Below, one piece after another: positions 10,118 to 22,139 of a DNA stretch of 64,000 bases (position 1 is its first letter; each line of letters opens with the position of its first letter). The position numbers were made by a program, and so were the translations under genes. This DNA comes from Saturnia japonica (taxonomy: Eukaryota > Arthropoda > Insecta > Lepidoptera > Saturniidae). The notes under the pieces were generated by a model. The model was given only the letters and a program-made list of their open reading frames with translations, did not search any database and was not told the DNA's origin. Where the stretch lies: the NCBI GenBank assembly GCA_033032175.1, contig CM065334.1, positions 2,229,705-2,293,704 on the forward strand, given 5' to 3'.

Positions 10118-11347
10118 CATGTAATAGGGAGCGAGCCTATTGTTATTAACCGGACACAAAGCCAAACTCCGAGCTGCTATTGATTTATAGTTTTATATTT
10201 AATAAAGCATGATTTAGAAGCTATTGCTTTATTATTGATAATCCTTAAATTCATAGTTAATACTGAATTGGAGAAAATAGCTTCCCAAATAACCTAATTA
10301 TTTTTAATTATTATGTTGAAGATAAAAATGGTCACTGTCAGTCATTCTTGACAGATAGACATATGCCATCGCAGAATTTTCTCTAGGTTTTTTTAAGAAC
10401 TACAATTCTTTAGTACATTATTGTGATATAACTCTTACGGTTTAGTCAGCGTAAGCAATTTGTGCACCCGAAAATCGATTTACAAAAAATTATTGCAGTG
10501 TATTGTTGTAAAAATTCTCTAAACAGACAGACGCGGATAGCAGCTTTTTTAAACTAAGTATCAAAACCTTGGCACAGTAAGTCGATCAGCAAGATAGCGA
10601 GTGTATTGATTGATATATTTAAAAAAAGTTATATCGGTAGTTAACCCTTGGATATTCACGCGTAGGGCTACGTCAATTAACCCTGTCGGGGCACGCGAAC
10701 AATTTACGGCGCGGCCGTTCCAACAGGAGCCGTGATTTTAGGGTTGAAAGTGTTAATTAAATATTTGATTGAGTTTCAAACATTATTTCTGTCGTATAGC
10801 TTGTTGGAAAATTATATAATATACTTTATTGAAGTATCTCTGTATAGTCGCGCCAAATTGGTAAATTGATATTTTTGACGTAAACTATTGCTATCACGTA
10901 ACCGTAATATCTGTTTTTGTTTTTATTTTGAGTTTACTTCTTTAGAATCTACTTTCATATAAAACTAACTTAATGAAAAACTAACAAAAAGAAAAAAAAA
11001 TGGTGACTAGATGGCGCATAAATTTGATATTTACTAAGGAGTAATGCCATTTTGACAGAAAACATAACGCTTTTGAGTTAACGCTTTTAAGAAATTTTAC
11101 TCTTCACAATATTTCAATACCGAGGTTCTTCTATGAAATCGATTATTGAATATTTCCAATTAATTCTTAATGTATCAGCAACAAGGGTCATAATAGTTTG
11201 AAACAGAGACAATGCCAAATAACACGTTATATTCTCTACGGACGTACATTTCCATTTAACGTATTGTCACAATATTTCTTAGAGCGGAATATGAATCCAA
11301 TAACATGTTGAATATGGTGACCATAAGTTTTTATTTTTATGGACACT
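10118..11347. other. Gene-free intergenic sequence
   Basis: AT-rich DNA with no open frame of note. It contains one locally GC-rich patch around 10650-10740 but no recognisable gene or complete mobile element. Confidence 0.55.
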
Positions 11348-11670
11348 TCTAATATCATTATATTAATTCGTGAAGCAAAAACTTTATACTTGGCATGGTT
11401 AAAGTTTATATGGAGAAGGCGTGCAGAAAGCTAAAAGTTATCTATAATATCTGTTACTAATATATTAAATTTAATTAATTAATACTGCGAATCCTACCTT
11501 GGCAAGTGCCATTGAACTTAGACCCCCAAAATATTGACATTGTCACTCAATGAAAAGTGACAGCAAGTGATATAATATTTATTGTTTAGGTTCATACTGC
11601 AATTGTCAAACAGAAAATAGTCTATGATTAAAAAGTCGCTGTCGTATTTCGATCATAATGCGACCGCTAG
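11348..11670 (+). mobile_element. Helitron-like element HelA, copy 2
   Basis: Begins TCTAATATCATTATATTAAT and ends GCGACCGCTAG, matching the family TC...CTAG ends. An internal deletion removed the GTGCACGGAAGACTGTGAG block found in other copies, and the 3' hairpin is degraded (GTCGTATTTCGATC). The flanking bases are T and A rather than the expected A and T. Confidence 0.75.
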
Positions 11671-11904
11671 AATTTCTAAAAAGACCAAAGTCTAAAAAAA
11701 CAGAATTTTGATATACTGTTTTTGAATAGGAGTGAGGCGTTTTTATCGCAACAGTTTAAAAGAACATGTAACAGTTTGGAAATCTGTAAGCTGAAAAAGT
11801 TGTTAGTAAATATGAGGACATATATGAGGACAGAAATTCCCACACGGCCATTTAATCCCAAACTAAGCAAAGCTTGTAATATGGTAACTAAACAGCTGAT
11901 ATAC

Positions 11905-12040
11905 ATACATATATAGATATTTAACACCCAGACACACAACTGACAATCTCATCACCCAAAAGTCAGTCATGAGCGGGAATCGAACCCGCGATCTCCACTC
12001 AATAGTAGGGTTTACTACCACTGCGACACGTATCAGTGTG
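11905..12040 (-). mobile_element. tRNA-derived SINE (type 2), copy 1
   Basis: On the minus strand, a tRNA-like head with the B-box GGGTTCGATTCCCGC is followed by the body ATGACTGACTTTTGGGTGAT and a tail with GTGTCTGGGTGTTAAATATC. The same order occurs on the + strand at 52025-52190 and, more diverged, near 22140-22290. Not a functional tRNA: the arms do not form a full cloverleaf. Confidence 0.75.
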
Positions 12041-12642
12041 ATACAGACGTAGATTATTTCAATATGGAGCAAGCTCTTCTTTCTTCAAGCTCAAGGATAT
12101 ATACTTTGTTAAAGAGAGATACAAAACAAATATGACTTGGAACAAGCTCTCTACTCTTCTCAATTATAGTAATAGAAAGAGATAGCATCATGTAACAGGC
12201 TGCTATGTACGAACGGGTTTATGGAAGTGTTATTTCTTGCAAACAGGTTTCTTATTTCATCTATTATATCTCACTCCTACTTTTTATGCCGCTAAATGAA
12301 ATATTTTTCATTTCTCTCTTGACACTATTCTAAAGTCCACGCAAATGAAGTTGTGCGTAGAAGCTAATAAATCTATATGTCACTACAGACTTAGTGACTA
12401 CTAAATTTAAGTCCCTGTTTTCTTTATTTTTTGTAAATAGGTTTATTTGTAATTAAGTTGTCACTTTAGGTAGTTGTGCTTATTTGCAAATTGGATTAAT
12501 TATGTATTGCTACATTATCGATAGAACATAACTTTAAGCATATTTTGTATATTTTAGAACGTAACATAAAATTTCATATGAACTTGGCTGGCACCGACTC
12601 TAAGAATAACTATATAATATATTATTGTCTTAATAAATTATG

Positions 12643-13200
12643 ATTGCCTCGTTAGCCTAGTGGTCGTAAGCACGACTGCTATGAGCGTGGGCCTGGGTTC
12701 GAATCCAGGTCGAGCAAAATGTTATTGGGTTTTTCCTGTGAAATTCTCAGTAGCAGCTCGGAGTTTGGTTTCGTGCTCGATTAATGGCAATAAGCTTGCC
12801 CCCTATTACGTGGGACCTAAAAAAATACTCGGCGAACTGTGGATGTATATTAGCTAAAACAATCGCGCTATCTCTTAAATACTATAGTAAGAAATAGGCT
12901 TGCCCCATATTACGTGGGATCTAAAAAATACTCGGCGAACTGTGGATGTATATTAGCTAAAACAATCACGCCATCTCTTAAATACTATAGTAAAAAATAG
13001 GCTTGCCCCATATTACGTGGGATTTAAAAAATACTCGGCGAACTGTGGATGTATATTAGCTAAAACAATCACGCCATCTCTTAAATACTATAGTAAAAAA
13101 TAGGCTTGCCCCATATTACATGGGATCTAAAAAATACTCGGCGAACTGTGGGTGTATATTAGCTAAAACAATTGCTCCATCTCTTAAATACTATGTAAAA
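12643..13200 (+). mobile_element. tRNA-derived SINE (type 1) with tandemly amplified tail
   Basis: The head carries TTAGCCTAGTGGTCGTAAGC (A-box region) and GGGTTCGAATCCAGG (B-box), as in pol III-transcribed tRNA-derived SINEs. The body runs to about 12790. The tail unit, beginning GCTTGCCCC, is then present four times, starting at 12794, 12898, 13001 and 13104, with a period of 103-104 bp. Partial heads of the same family lie on the minus strand at 49252-49322 and 58583-58640. Confidence 0.75.
12794..13200 (+). repeat. 103-bp tandem repeat, 4 copies
   Basis: Four head-to-tail units, each containing GCTTGCCCC(A/C)TATTACGTG and AATACTCGGCGAACTGTGG. Units 2-4 differ from each other by only a few bases, so the expansion is recent. 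The unit comes from the SINE tail. Confidence 0.9.
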
Positions 13201-13204
13201 TCAT

Positions 13205-13475
13205 AATTTGAAACTAAGAGATTGGAGTTTCATAGAGACAAGATTTTTACCCATCCAAAAAGTCAAACTAGCATATGATGCAGTCGAGTACATACAATTT
13301 ATTAGTGTATGCATGCGTATACATGTACACAGGCCCCTATACTACGCGTCGCTAGTCTGACGCAAGCGCAATATGTCACGAGCATGTCGAGGTCATCAGT
13401 GACGCGAAGGTCACGGGAATCCATAAGTTTTTACCCTACCAAAAATCACTCAACGCAACTAAAGAAATTTCACTT
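13205..13475 (+). mobile_element. MITE-A, copy 1 (left end missing)
   Basis: Shares the family core (CTACGCGTCGCTAGTCTGAC, then GCATGTCGAGGTCATC) and a degraded right terminal inverted repeat (AAATTTCACTT). The left GAAGTGAAAACTT terminus is absent. MITE-A is a label of mine for a family of five copies in the window. Confidence 0.65.
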
Positions 13476-13479
13476 AAAA

Positions 13480-15680
13480 AAATTGAGTGTATATCAACAT
13501 ACACATGATAAAAGTGAAAATCCTTGATAAGGAATTCCCAAATAACCCACATTTTCTATTAGATATGCAATATATAGCTTTCTTTCTACTTCTCTCTGCG
13601 TTATATCATTCTTCTCTCTCTTGTAACGAAATGTGGCTAAATGTGACGCGTCCTTCAAATTTCACTTTCAATTCTCGTCCAACTATTTAATCGCCGCGTA
13701 AAAAGTTTCACTTTTAAAAGTATATAAAAATGACATATCCCATTTACAAATAAATATCATGGTGAACCTATATAAGGGAGACAGGGGAAAAAAGATATTA
13801 GAATGTACCCTCGTTACACATGTGTTTCAGAAACTATTATATTTGATTTACTGTGGTGTTAGCGGTCACTTTCCTCAATTTATTTATATTATTTTATCAT
13901 GTAAAAACTAGTTGCTGCACTCGGCTTCGATTATATTTTAATAGTTAATTTAACCCCCGACGCAAACAGAAGGGTGATATATATTTAACGCAAAAGCTGA
14001 ACTGAACTGTTTTTGATCCAGTTTTTTTTTTTGTTTTGTTTGAAAGGTCACTTGGTCAAGAGTGTTCTTAGCTATTACTGAAGAAAATGTGTTCAGTCGT
14101 TTGAAGATTATCAACTCTTTTTTAGTTGATGAATTGATGTGTGTATCTTATATGGTATCGTATTACTTATATGTCAGGTACATGGGTAACCTTGTCCTGA
14201 TGCTGTATTATCATCCTAAATGTGCAAGATACCTTACTCATCAGCAACTTACGTAATCGTGTTTTTGCTCATTGGAATAATTTCAATGAATTTGTTACTT
14301 GTGTCGGGGTTTTTTAAATATTCGATTTACCGTTTTATTATGTAATATATGTAAAGAAAATTTTCCACTTTCTAAAAGTCAATTCTCTATAGTCGACTGA
14401 CTATATAGTCTGGCTTTTTTTTGTCGGGTAAAAAATAAAAAATTGAATTTGGAACCATAAACAAATCATCCATTCTTGATACTTTTTTGATTGAATGTAC
14501 TTTCTATTCTTGAGTTTATTAGAGGGCACAATTGAGAATTACGCGCGCATCATGTGACGGAAGTGTTACAACATGAAATTAGCCATCAATGATATTAATG
14601 TGAATTGTTTATACTAACTTTTTTTAATTGTTGAAAATTATTTAACGTCTTATAATTTTGATTAGCTTAAAGTGACGTTTAATTATCTAAAAGCAAATTA
14701 TTAAAAAAAATAGATGTTATGGGACAAATAGGACCGAATGTGACTATCTTTACTAAAATAAACTAAAATGTTTAGCAAGCACTTTCATGGTGTAGACTCT
14801 TTGTTACAATGTAAATGCACATCGTAAAATTCACTCTCATCATTTGCTCAAAAATCTAAATGAATTATATTGACATCTAGCGTTACAATAATAAACTAAA
14901 TAGTCAACCAAAGAGCATTTATTGATTTCAAAATTTGTAATTTATTTATAAATTTTCACTGATACAGCATTTTAAATATTAACATCAAATAGGACCATAT
15001 TCACCACAATAAAACCATATACATATTTCGAAAGCGATATTTTTTTCACAACGCGCTTAAGTTAAAATTTAAAAATAAATAAATATATATATATATACAA
15101 CATTGAGACTCTAGGTTAAGAGACGCTAAAAAAAGAATCTTATTTTAAAATCTCGATTTGCATACAAGGGGGACGTTCAGGGAGGGCGTAACGTCTTAAA
15201 TATACAAGATTGAATCATTCCTACAGTTAAACATCTTTCTGTAACGTTAGGATTATATGGATAAGACCTCAAATATAATCTCTTTTCTCTACTAATATAG
15301 TATAGAAACAATCCGTAAATTATATTATCTCAAAGGTGTCTTTTTTTCTGGTAACGCCCTATCTCCCATAATTATTCATTAAAATTTTGTTTCAAATGTC
15401 ATCTTATATTAGGGTCGCCCATGGTACATCCTCAAATAAATTATGTCTGTACCGTGGCATGACAAATTTTAAATGTTATTATCAATTTCGATATTTTATA
15501 GTGGTAGCAAAATGCTAGTACACATTTATTTTTACTAAAAAATTGAAATATGTAAAAACATGAACAATTCTTAGTAAAACAAGCTAAATTGTAAGAAGGA
15601 AACAAAAAACCTGACTGTGACAAGAACCACATGGCAAATATTTTTTTTCGAACTTTTTATTTTATTCCCAGACGTCATAC
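13480..15680. other. Gene-free intergenic sequence
   Basis: AT-rich sequence. The short open frames have no recognisable similarity and no splice or start context that supports a gene. No mobile element with clear ends seen. Confidence 0.55.
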
Positions 15681-15689
15681 TTAAATATT

Positions 15690-15850
15690 ATATAGCCTAT
15701 GTTACTCTCACAATTAAGACGAATCTAACGACACCTCGTATGCTAAAATCCATTAAGCCCTTTAGGCTACAAAGCGTGCCAAAGAAATAGACATACATAC
15801 ATACGTTCGAAAAACATCACACTCCTTTTTCGCAGTCGGGTAAAAAATAT
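15690..15850. repeat. Dispersed repeat I, copy 1
   Basis: Shares AATTAAGACGAATCTAACGA and the CTCCTTTTTCGCAGTCGGGT end with a copy at about 31980-32130 and an inverted copy at about 20585-20735. Class unknown. Confidence 0.6.
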
Positions 15851-16004
15851 CAGAATCACCCAATTACCCTGAATTAAGTGCACAAAAATGTTTAAGATTT
15901 TTTTTCTATGAGTATCTATACGACTATGTATATCAGTTGTTTGGTTAAACATACTACATACTATAATATACTAACTAAGCCAGACTTGGCCGCGACTGAA
16001 GTTT

Positions 16005-16260
16005 TCCTTATACAAAGCAATTTTTAACAACAAAGAAAACTAACATCAATGGTTTTGTAGAGTTTCCTTGTGTATCTTCGATGTCGAAGGTCTAATGCAA
16101 ATTAAATTAAAATGTTGTCCCATTCTGAGACATCGCCTATCCAACAAACACAGAATCATCCAAATCGATTCATAAACAAAGAATTTATGGCTGAACATCC
16201 ATAAAAAACTACATTCGAATTGGGTAACCTCCCGTCTTTTGTTGAAGACGGTTAATGAAA
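16005..16260 (+). repeat. Dispersed repeat G, copy 2
   Basis: Same family as 3000-3265: TTGTGTATCTTCGATGTCGA and TCGAATTGGGTAACCTCC blocks in the same order. Confidence 0.6.
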
Positions 16261-16667
16261 TAAAGTATTTCTCATAGTATAGATTGACTTTTATTCATTA
16301 TGAATGTAACCGAAAATTAGTTCAAGAAATAGCCTGTATAAATCCAAGTAATGTCCACATAATGATATTGTTTCCGCGAGATTTCAAACGTGAAATTGCG
16401 CCCAGTGCCGCGTGTTATTCGTTTGATTCTTTATACGTCTGTAACGCGAAAGGAACCGGGGTAAAATATTATACTTTTCAATTTTAATTTAGTGGAATCG
16501 ACTTTATGTACTATTAATAATCGTTAACAATTATTTCCACGTAATATTATTTATGGAACCTTATAATTATCGGAATGACATACCCTAGAGTTTTCACCAT
16601 AAAGACAAAAAGAGGGGTGTAATAAGTAGCTCACAAATGACTGAACCGATTTTGATCTAGTTTTTTT

Positions 16668-17010
16668 AAAGTGAAAACTTTTTTTGCCGCGTTGAACTAT
16701 TTTTAATAGAGGAAAAACTTATGGTTTCGCGTGACTTTCATGTCATCGATGACCTCGGCATGTTCGTGACGTATTGCACTTGCGTCAGACTAGTGACGCG
16801 TAGTATAGCTGTCTGTGTATATGTATACGCATATATACACTTAAACATTGTATATACTCGACTGTATCATATGCGTGTTTAACTTTTTGCTTGGGTAAAA
16901 TCTTGTGATTTTGCGTTACCGTCATGCTCTGCAAATAATTCAACGTATAATTGATTTAAAAATTCAAAATTGAGGTTTCACTTCTGTCGGCAGTCCTTAT
17001 GACAGCCTGT
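16668..17010 (-). mobile_element. MITE-A, copy 2
   Basis: Reverse-orientation copy bounded by AAAGTGAAAACTT at the left and by TTTCACTTCTGTCGGCAGTC with a poly-T run at the right. Contains the core GTCATCGATGACCTCGGCAT and GTCAGACTAGTGACGCGTAG. The outer segment can form a small hairpin (GCAGTCC/GACAGCC region). No coding capacity. Confidence 0.75.
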
Positions 17011-17173
17011 TTTTTTTTTTTGTTCGATAGATGACTGAAACTATATCGAAATCGGTTAATCCGTTTGTAAGCTACGATGCCACAAAAACACAGGAACGCG
17101 GAAATACACGTTAAGGTTAAAATACTCCTCTGTTTACGTCGGGGGTTAAAAATCAAAGATTTAATTTTTTTTA

Positions 17174-17703
17174 TCTATACAATTGATATAATTGAAAAGT
17201 CTGTTTGTAATTTAATGTTTTTACTAATTGCATATAAAAGTATAATATATACGGTACTTATAACAAAACACTATTTTTTACTTTATTTGTCTGACTGTAT
17301 GTTTTATTTATTCCGGGTAATCTGTGAAACGGTTAGACCGATTTTGATGGGACTTTCACTGGTAAATAGCTGATGTTATAAGGAGTAGCTTAAACTACTT
17401 TTATTTTAGAAAATGATTTAGATTTCCGCATAAATAAAAATCAATTCGGAAAAATGACGAGTTCAGGGATGCTTAATGGCTTACGCTGATTAAACCTTAA
17501 GAAATTTATCAAATGTATGTAGTACCTACATAAAATTATAAAAAGACATTCAGCGAGATCATATTATGTCTATCTTGTAAGGATCATCGATAATAAGCAC
17601 TTTTGTCTTTAAAATAACCGGGAGTGGGGGTAGCACGAGTTGCACGTATACCCGACCGACGACATTCTGTAGTCCACGCAAGCACAGCCGCGGGCACAGC
17701 TAG
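17174..17703 (+). mobile_element. Helitron-like element HelB, copy 3 (full length)
   Basis: 530-bp copy with both ends: 5' TCTATACAATTGATATAATT and 3' CCGCGGGCACAGCTAG. It is preceded by A and followed by T, the classic Helitron target. No Rep/helicase coding sequence, so non-autonomous. Confidence 0.8.
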
Positions 17704-18289
17704 TCTTTTCTATGACGGAAGTAGAATGATAGTGACCGGTTAATTGAGTCTTAATAATTAAAGACATTCCTGTCTACACTAAGTATTAAAAAAAAACAAG
17801 TTATCTATTCATCTCTCTTGCACGTCGTCCGTCTCTGTTAGCCGTTAAAGAAAACAGTGATTAGCGGAAAGTTTGCAGAAGGTCCCATTTGTATGCTTAT
17901 TAGGGATCCACGGGACACTTGACAAAACTTCCCCTCTCTTATAGAAATGGTTCAAGTTAAAAGTAATCGCGGACGAGTGTTTAGTTCACAATACAGAGGT
18001 ACAGTGAAAAGCCAAAATTCGTGATTTGCTTCAAAACTAGGCCACCACCACTATACACTAGGTGACTGTGTAACAGAATGCGACGCTTTTTTATGCCCGA
18101 TCAATCGTACCATCTATAAGAGGCTCAAGTTAGGCCCTGCATCATTGGGATAATTTTGCCCAGTACCTTCTCGATGTATTTAATAGGTTACAGCTACGGG
18201 TTGCCTTTATTTCTGTGCAAAATTTCGATTTATCGATCTTTTATAGAAGTAAATATCGATACCATAATCTTACCACGTTCATTATCGAA

Positions 18290-18440
18290 GTATCGACATG
18301 TCTTTGGAGATTTCTCTCTATTTGGGGCAGACCATCTGGTGGAATTTCTCCTCCATGCAGAATATTGCATCCAAACAAACCTTTGTTGTATTCATAAGGT
18401 GAGTAAAGTTTCCAGAGACTCTTTAGGAAGAAGGGTTTAA
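18290..18440 (+). repeat. Dispersed repeat F, copy 1 (non-LTR tail-like)
   Basis: Shares GGAGATTTCTCTCTATTTGG, TTGTATTCATAAGGTGAGTA and the TTTCCAGAG motif with copies near 30100, 36160, 51760, 59925 and (inverted) 62310. Probably the 3' part of a non-LTR retrotransposon; inference only. Confidence 0.5.
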
Positions 18441-18589
18441 AGACAGCAGCTCAATAGTCATACTTATGGATAAGAGCTATCGTTTTGTACGGACCAGATT
18501 GCTAGGCTATGAAAGCGGAGGATGAAAAGAGAGTGTATGTAGCAGACATGATAAAGTTAAAATGGAGTGATAAGAATTGGTAAAATAAG

Positions 18590-18800
18590 GAATGATTATG
18601 TTTGAAGCCTGCGAGTATTACCAGTGACTGAAAAATTTAAGAGTGAAAGATTACGCTGGTATGGACATGTTATGCGAAGGAATGAGAGTCATTTTGCGAA
18701 AATGCTAATGGAGATGATAATTAGCGGTATTGTGAGAGGAGGGTGCCCTAAAAAGATTTGGATGAATTGTGTGATAAGTGTGGGATAAGGATAGAAAGAA
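18590..18800 (+). pseudogene. Non-LTR retrotransposon pol fragment (RTE-like C-terminus)
   Basis: A frame reads LRVLPVTEKFKSERLRWYGH, then VMRRN and RGGCPKKIWM. This pattern is typical of the region after the reverse transcriptase domain in endonuclease/RT-type LINE proteins of insects. Only about 70 codons remain. No start or RT catalytic box is present. Confidence 0.75.
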
Positions 18801-19180
18801 CGAGTTGTATTAAAAAACGTAACTCTAGTATGTACATTTATATGTCTCATCCGTTACCCTCGAAAACATTTCCAGTATTAGTATGACGTTGTCTACGAGG
18901 GCCATAGCATAAAAATCCAATGTACAATAAACCGCCGACCGCTTATGAATTATGTCGCAGTAATTTACAGGGAAAAAATCGTCCACTTTAATTACAAAAG
19001 GAAATTTTTATAGCCGCTGTGAAGGCGTCTCCACGGTTTTTGTTCTTGTTCGGAACTACACTCCAAAGAGGATTTTTAATATTTTTAATGCGTTGGTACA
19101 TGATCGCTTTCGAAGACTTACATCGTAAGGATTTATTAAGCCGTATTGGCTGTATTAAATTTAAGACCAAAAAAAAAAAT

Positions 19181-19488
19181 CAGGCTGTCAAAAGGACTGC
19201 CGACAGAAGTGAAAACTTAATTTTGAATTTTTAAATCAATTTTACTCTGAATGGTGACGCGAAAAAACAAGATTTTAAACACCTTAAAAGGCATATGATA
19301 CAGTCGAGTATATACAATGTATATGTGTATTACATGTACACAGACCGTTATACTACGCGTGAAAGTATGACGCAAGCGCAATACGTCAAGAGCATGTCGA
19401 GGTCATTGGAGACGCGAAGGTCACACAAACCCATAAGTTTTCCGCTACCATAAAATCGTTCAACGCGGCTAATGAAGTTTTCATTTCA
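19181..19488 (+). mobile_element. MITE-A, copy 3
   Basis: Starts CAGGCTGTCAAAAGGACTGC, continues CGACAGAAGTGAAAACTT (left terminal inverted repeat) and ends AAGTTTTCATTTC (right repeat, one mismatch). Contains the family core with ACTACGCGTGAAAGTATGAC. Confidence 0.8.
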
Positions 19489-19699
19489 AAAATCATAGTG
19501 GAAGTTTTTATTTTCGATTTTTAATACAATTAGTGTTACCTATCTCTAACTTCTGTTTATTTTTTTAACTCCCAACTCAAAAAGAAGGGTGTTAAGTTGA
19601 ACACATATACTATGTATCCGTGTATTACATGTCTCTGTATTTAGCTAGATTTATATATATATGAAGTGAAAACTTATCTAGTACCGTTGCGATTTGAAA

Positions 19700-19905
19700 C
19701 GCGATGAAGTGAAAAAGCGACATTGAAAAGAAACAAACACATACATATATCTGTAGAATTTAGCCTGCGATAGAATGAGAATACATTTACATTATATACG
19801 ATAAATGCAAATTCTGATTTTCATAATTATTATCGTCGCTGAATTGGCCTATAGGTGTGAGGCGACCAGACTTATATGAAAAGTACGAGTGGGCGATAGT
19901 TTAGG
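19700..19905 (+). mobile_element. SINE-like repeat K, copy 1
   Basis: Shares CAAACACATACAT and AATTTAGCCTGCGATAGAAT with the copy at 60845-61060. The segment TTGGCCTATAGGTGTGAGGC followed by a degraded B-box suggests tRNA ancestry. Heavily diverged. Confidence 0.5.
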
Positions 19906-19994
19906 ACCTGCTGGTTTAGGATTTTTAAAAAGAGTTTTTAAAGAAGATATTTTTGTGATTTCGTGTGAACTGAACGGTCATGATTTTTTTTTGT

Positions 19995-20345
19995 TTGAAA
20001 TCAAAATCAAAATAATCTTTATTCAATTTATGCCCTAAGAAGGCACTTGTGATCGTCAAAACACTACAACCGGTCCGGAATATATCCCAGACATCGAGAA
20101 GAACCGACAAGAAAGTCGATCGGATTTTTTTTTTTACTGTTAAATATTAATACATCAGGCACAATAATAATAACTTAGTGGATGCACAGAGAGGGAGTCA
20201 CTTCCAGACATCACTATCATTCACATAATGATGCACCTTATAATAACCTTTTGACAGTAAAACCCACTTGACATGGTCCTTGAACTTCTAGTCCGGAAAG
20301 GTGACTCGATCGAGAATATTCTTAGCAATTCAATAAAATCTGTTC
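19995..20345 (-). mobile_element. Jockey-like non-LTR retrotransposon, 3' end
   Basis: The minus strand reads the last pol codons, then a 3' UTR with CCGGTTCTTCTCGATGTCTG and CAAGTGCCTTCTTAGGGC, ending AATAAAGATTATTTTGATTT. The same 3' end occurs at 32525-32835 (minus) and 52690-54285 (plus). 5'-truncated, as usual for LINEs. Confidence 0.75.
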
Positions 20346-20584
20346 AGCCATTGGAATATTATCAACTGTTGTCTAGTTCATAAATGTATATGAGCAGCTT
20401 CCACCAGTTCTATCGCGAGTCGAAATTAGGTATCCTGTTACTTCAGTCATATTAGAAAAACAGTCCAACATTGACCTAAAACTGCAACGTCATCTGGAAT
20501 ATGTAAGATATCTAACTTCTCACTAACTTACAGCAGAAATATTGTGTTTGGGATCATTACAATAGTCACAGTGAATAGGTTACT

Positions 20585-20735
20585 TGTGTTTTTTTACCCA
20601 ACTGCGAAATAGGAGGGTTATGCAGGTTATGTTAGGCACGCTTTTTGCCATAAACGGCATAATGGATTTTAGCTCATGAGGTGTCGTTAGATTCACCTTA
20701 ATTTTGCGAGTGACATATGCTTTATAATATTTAAA
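20585..20735. repeat. Dispersed repeat I, copy 2 (inverted)
   Basis: Opposite orientation to 15690-15850 and 31980-32130: ACCCAACTGCGAAATAGGAG at one end and GGTGTCGTTAGATTCACC internally. Confidence 0.55.
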
Positions 20736-21044
20736 TACGATGTCGGGGAAATAAATGAAAAAAAAATGTTTTCCTTGCAGACTGGTTTTATGTTTCCTTT
20801 TTAATAATTTAGCTTGTTTTATTTTTAACTTTACCGTAGTTTCAATAAAGCACGTCTTATTGATTGTATACTGATGGTAGTCACAGTACAATCCGAATCC
20901 AAAAGCAGTTGTGACCGCTTAACAATCAACACACATGAATCAATCGACAGACGCCGCTATCCTAAATTGATTATATAATGGCTGATCCAAAAACTAGCCG
21001 CGCATATGCGAATCACTACGACCGGCTTTTTATCTTATCATGCA

Positions 21045-21350
21045 CTAGCTGTGCCCCACGGTTTCACCCTTGTTAATTTTAGATGTGTTAAAGACCAATA
21101 TTATTGTATAACATTGTATTTCCGTATCATTAACGCTTACGCCAGCGCACGCGGATAAAGCAGTTCAGGGAGGCCTCGACTTCCGACATACGTAACAAAA
21201 ATCAATATTTAAGGCTATTTGAGAGTTGTAGCCTAATCTTAAATAACCTATACTATTCCTCGTGAATCTGGTTGTCATATACAAAAATAATTTTTCGAAT
21301 CCGACTTATAGTTCCAGAGATTAGAGTGTTTAAACAAACGAAATTCTTTT
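21045..21350 (-). mobile_element. Helitron-like element HelC, copy 1 (truncated)
   Basis: Starts CTAGCTGTGCCCCACGGTTT, the reverse of the family 3' end. Continues through AAGGCTATTTGAGAGTTGTA to CAGAGATTAGAGTGTTTAAA. Compared with the full copy at 48532-49118 it is shortened internally and lacks the TC terminus. Confidence 0.7.
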
Positions 21351-21634
21351 CTTTCTATCGGCATTTCCTAGTTCGTCACTGCACCACGCACAGGTGAGGT
21401 TGACTTGGTTGTCTCAATGTCTAAAGATGTTATTTGATCACCCCTAACATTTATGTAACATATCAGGATGAAATTTAACTTACTAAGTAAAAGGGATCTT
21501 TATATAAGGTCCACTCTGCCTTAATCTATTTTTCCGGCCCTCAAAGCTTATCTGCGGTCAAACAGTCACCCTGAAATAATATTTTGAGAGACGTGTACAG
21601 TCGAAGACAGATGTTCGATAGTCACATAAACGTA

Positions 21635-21700
21635 CAGGTAAATCAGCTTGGAGACGTTTTTGCGTTTGTAGTGGTATCGTATCGTATACATACATAAATT
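21635..21700 (-). repeat. Isolated relic of the 171-bp satellite end sequence
   Basis: GGTAAATCAGCTTGGAGACG followed by TTTTTGCGTTTGTAGT is the reverse complement of the CTACAAACGCAAAAACGTAT plus CCAAGCNGATTTACC segment in every monomer of the array at 39710-42395. One copy only, with one substitution in the block. Confidence 0.75.
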
Positions 21701-21719
21701 ACGCATTTTTCATGTTAGG

Positions 21720-21905
21720 CAGATACCACGTCCTTCGTAATTCCTACGATCTTGGCACACATCTTTCGCTTTGTCAACACTCATCGGCCTTTTCGTGTAT
21801 GCTCGTCGGTTTAGAGTACTCTTGACCTGTTCTGTTCTCAGAGTGTACCTGATTTGATCGTCGAAAGTTCGTCTAGTCCTTTCTCTTCCAACGTTTCAGT
21901 ATTTT
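21720..21905 (-). pseudogene. Non-LTR retrotransposon pol fragment (C-terminal tail)
   Basis: The minus-strand frame carries ERTRRTFDDQIRYTL and, in shifted frame, MSVDKAKDVCQDRRNYEGRG, resembling the post-RT tail of an RTE-type LINE. A related remnant is at 38710-38900 on the plus strand. Confidence 0.55.
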
Positions 21906-22139
21906 AAAAATTTGAGCGTCGGTCGTGCGTGGTGGTAAATCTTAGTTTGGAAATAGCGTGTAAATAAAATATAACACTAAAAAAAAAAATGATGTAAAAG
22001 GGAGCTACGTATGCCAACAAACTGCGATACAGTTTGACAGAAGTAATATTAACTATGTTATTTGAGTACGTATGAATAAATAAATTTTTATTTTTATTTA
22101 TTTTTTATTTATAATGTTGAAAAAGTTACAGAAGTAGTT

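Noticed and set aside
11960..12035. Possible tRNA gene on the minus strand
   Set aside because: Head of the type-2 SINE; the same body and tail follow it in the copy at 52025.
12650..12715. Possible tRNA gene
   Set aside because: A- and B-box-like motifs and a T-arm are present, but the acceptor stem does not pair and the sequence continues into a SINE body.
21720..21750. Extension of the satellite-like relic through TAGGCAGATACCACGT
   Set aside because: This text resembles the monomer's GTAGCTACCACGTGCC, but it reads better as the coding tail of the minus-strand LINE fragment, so the match is probably chance.
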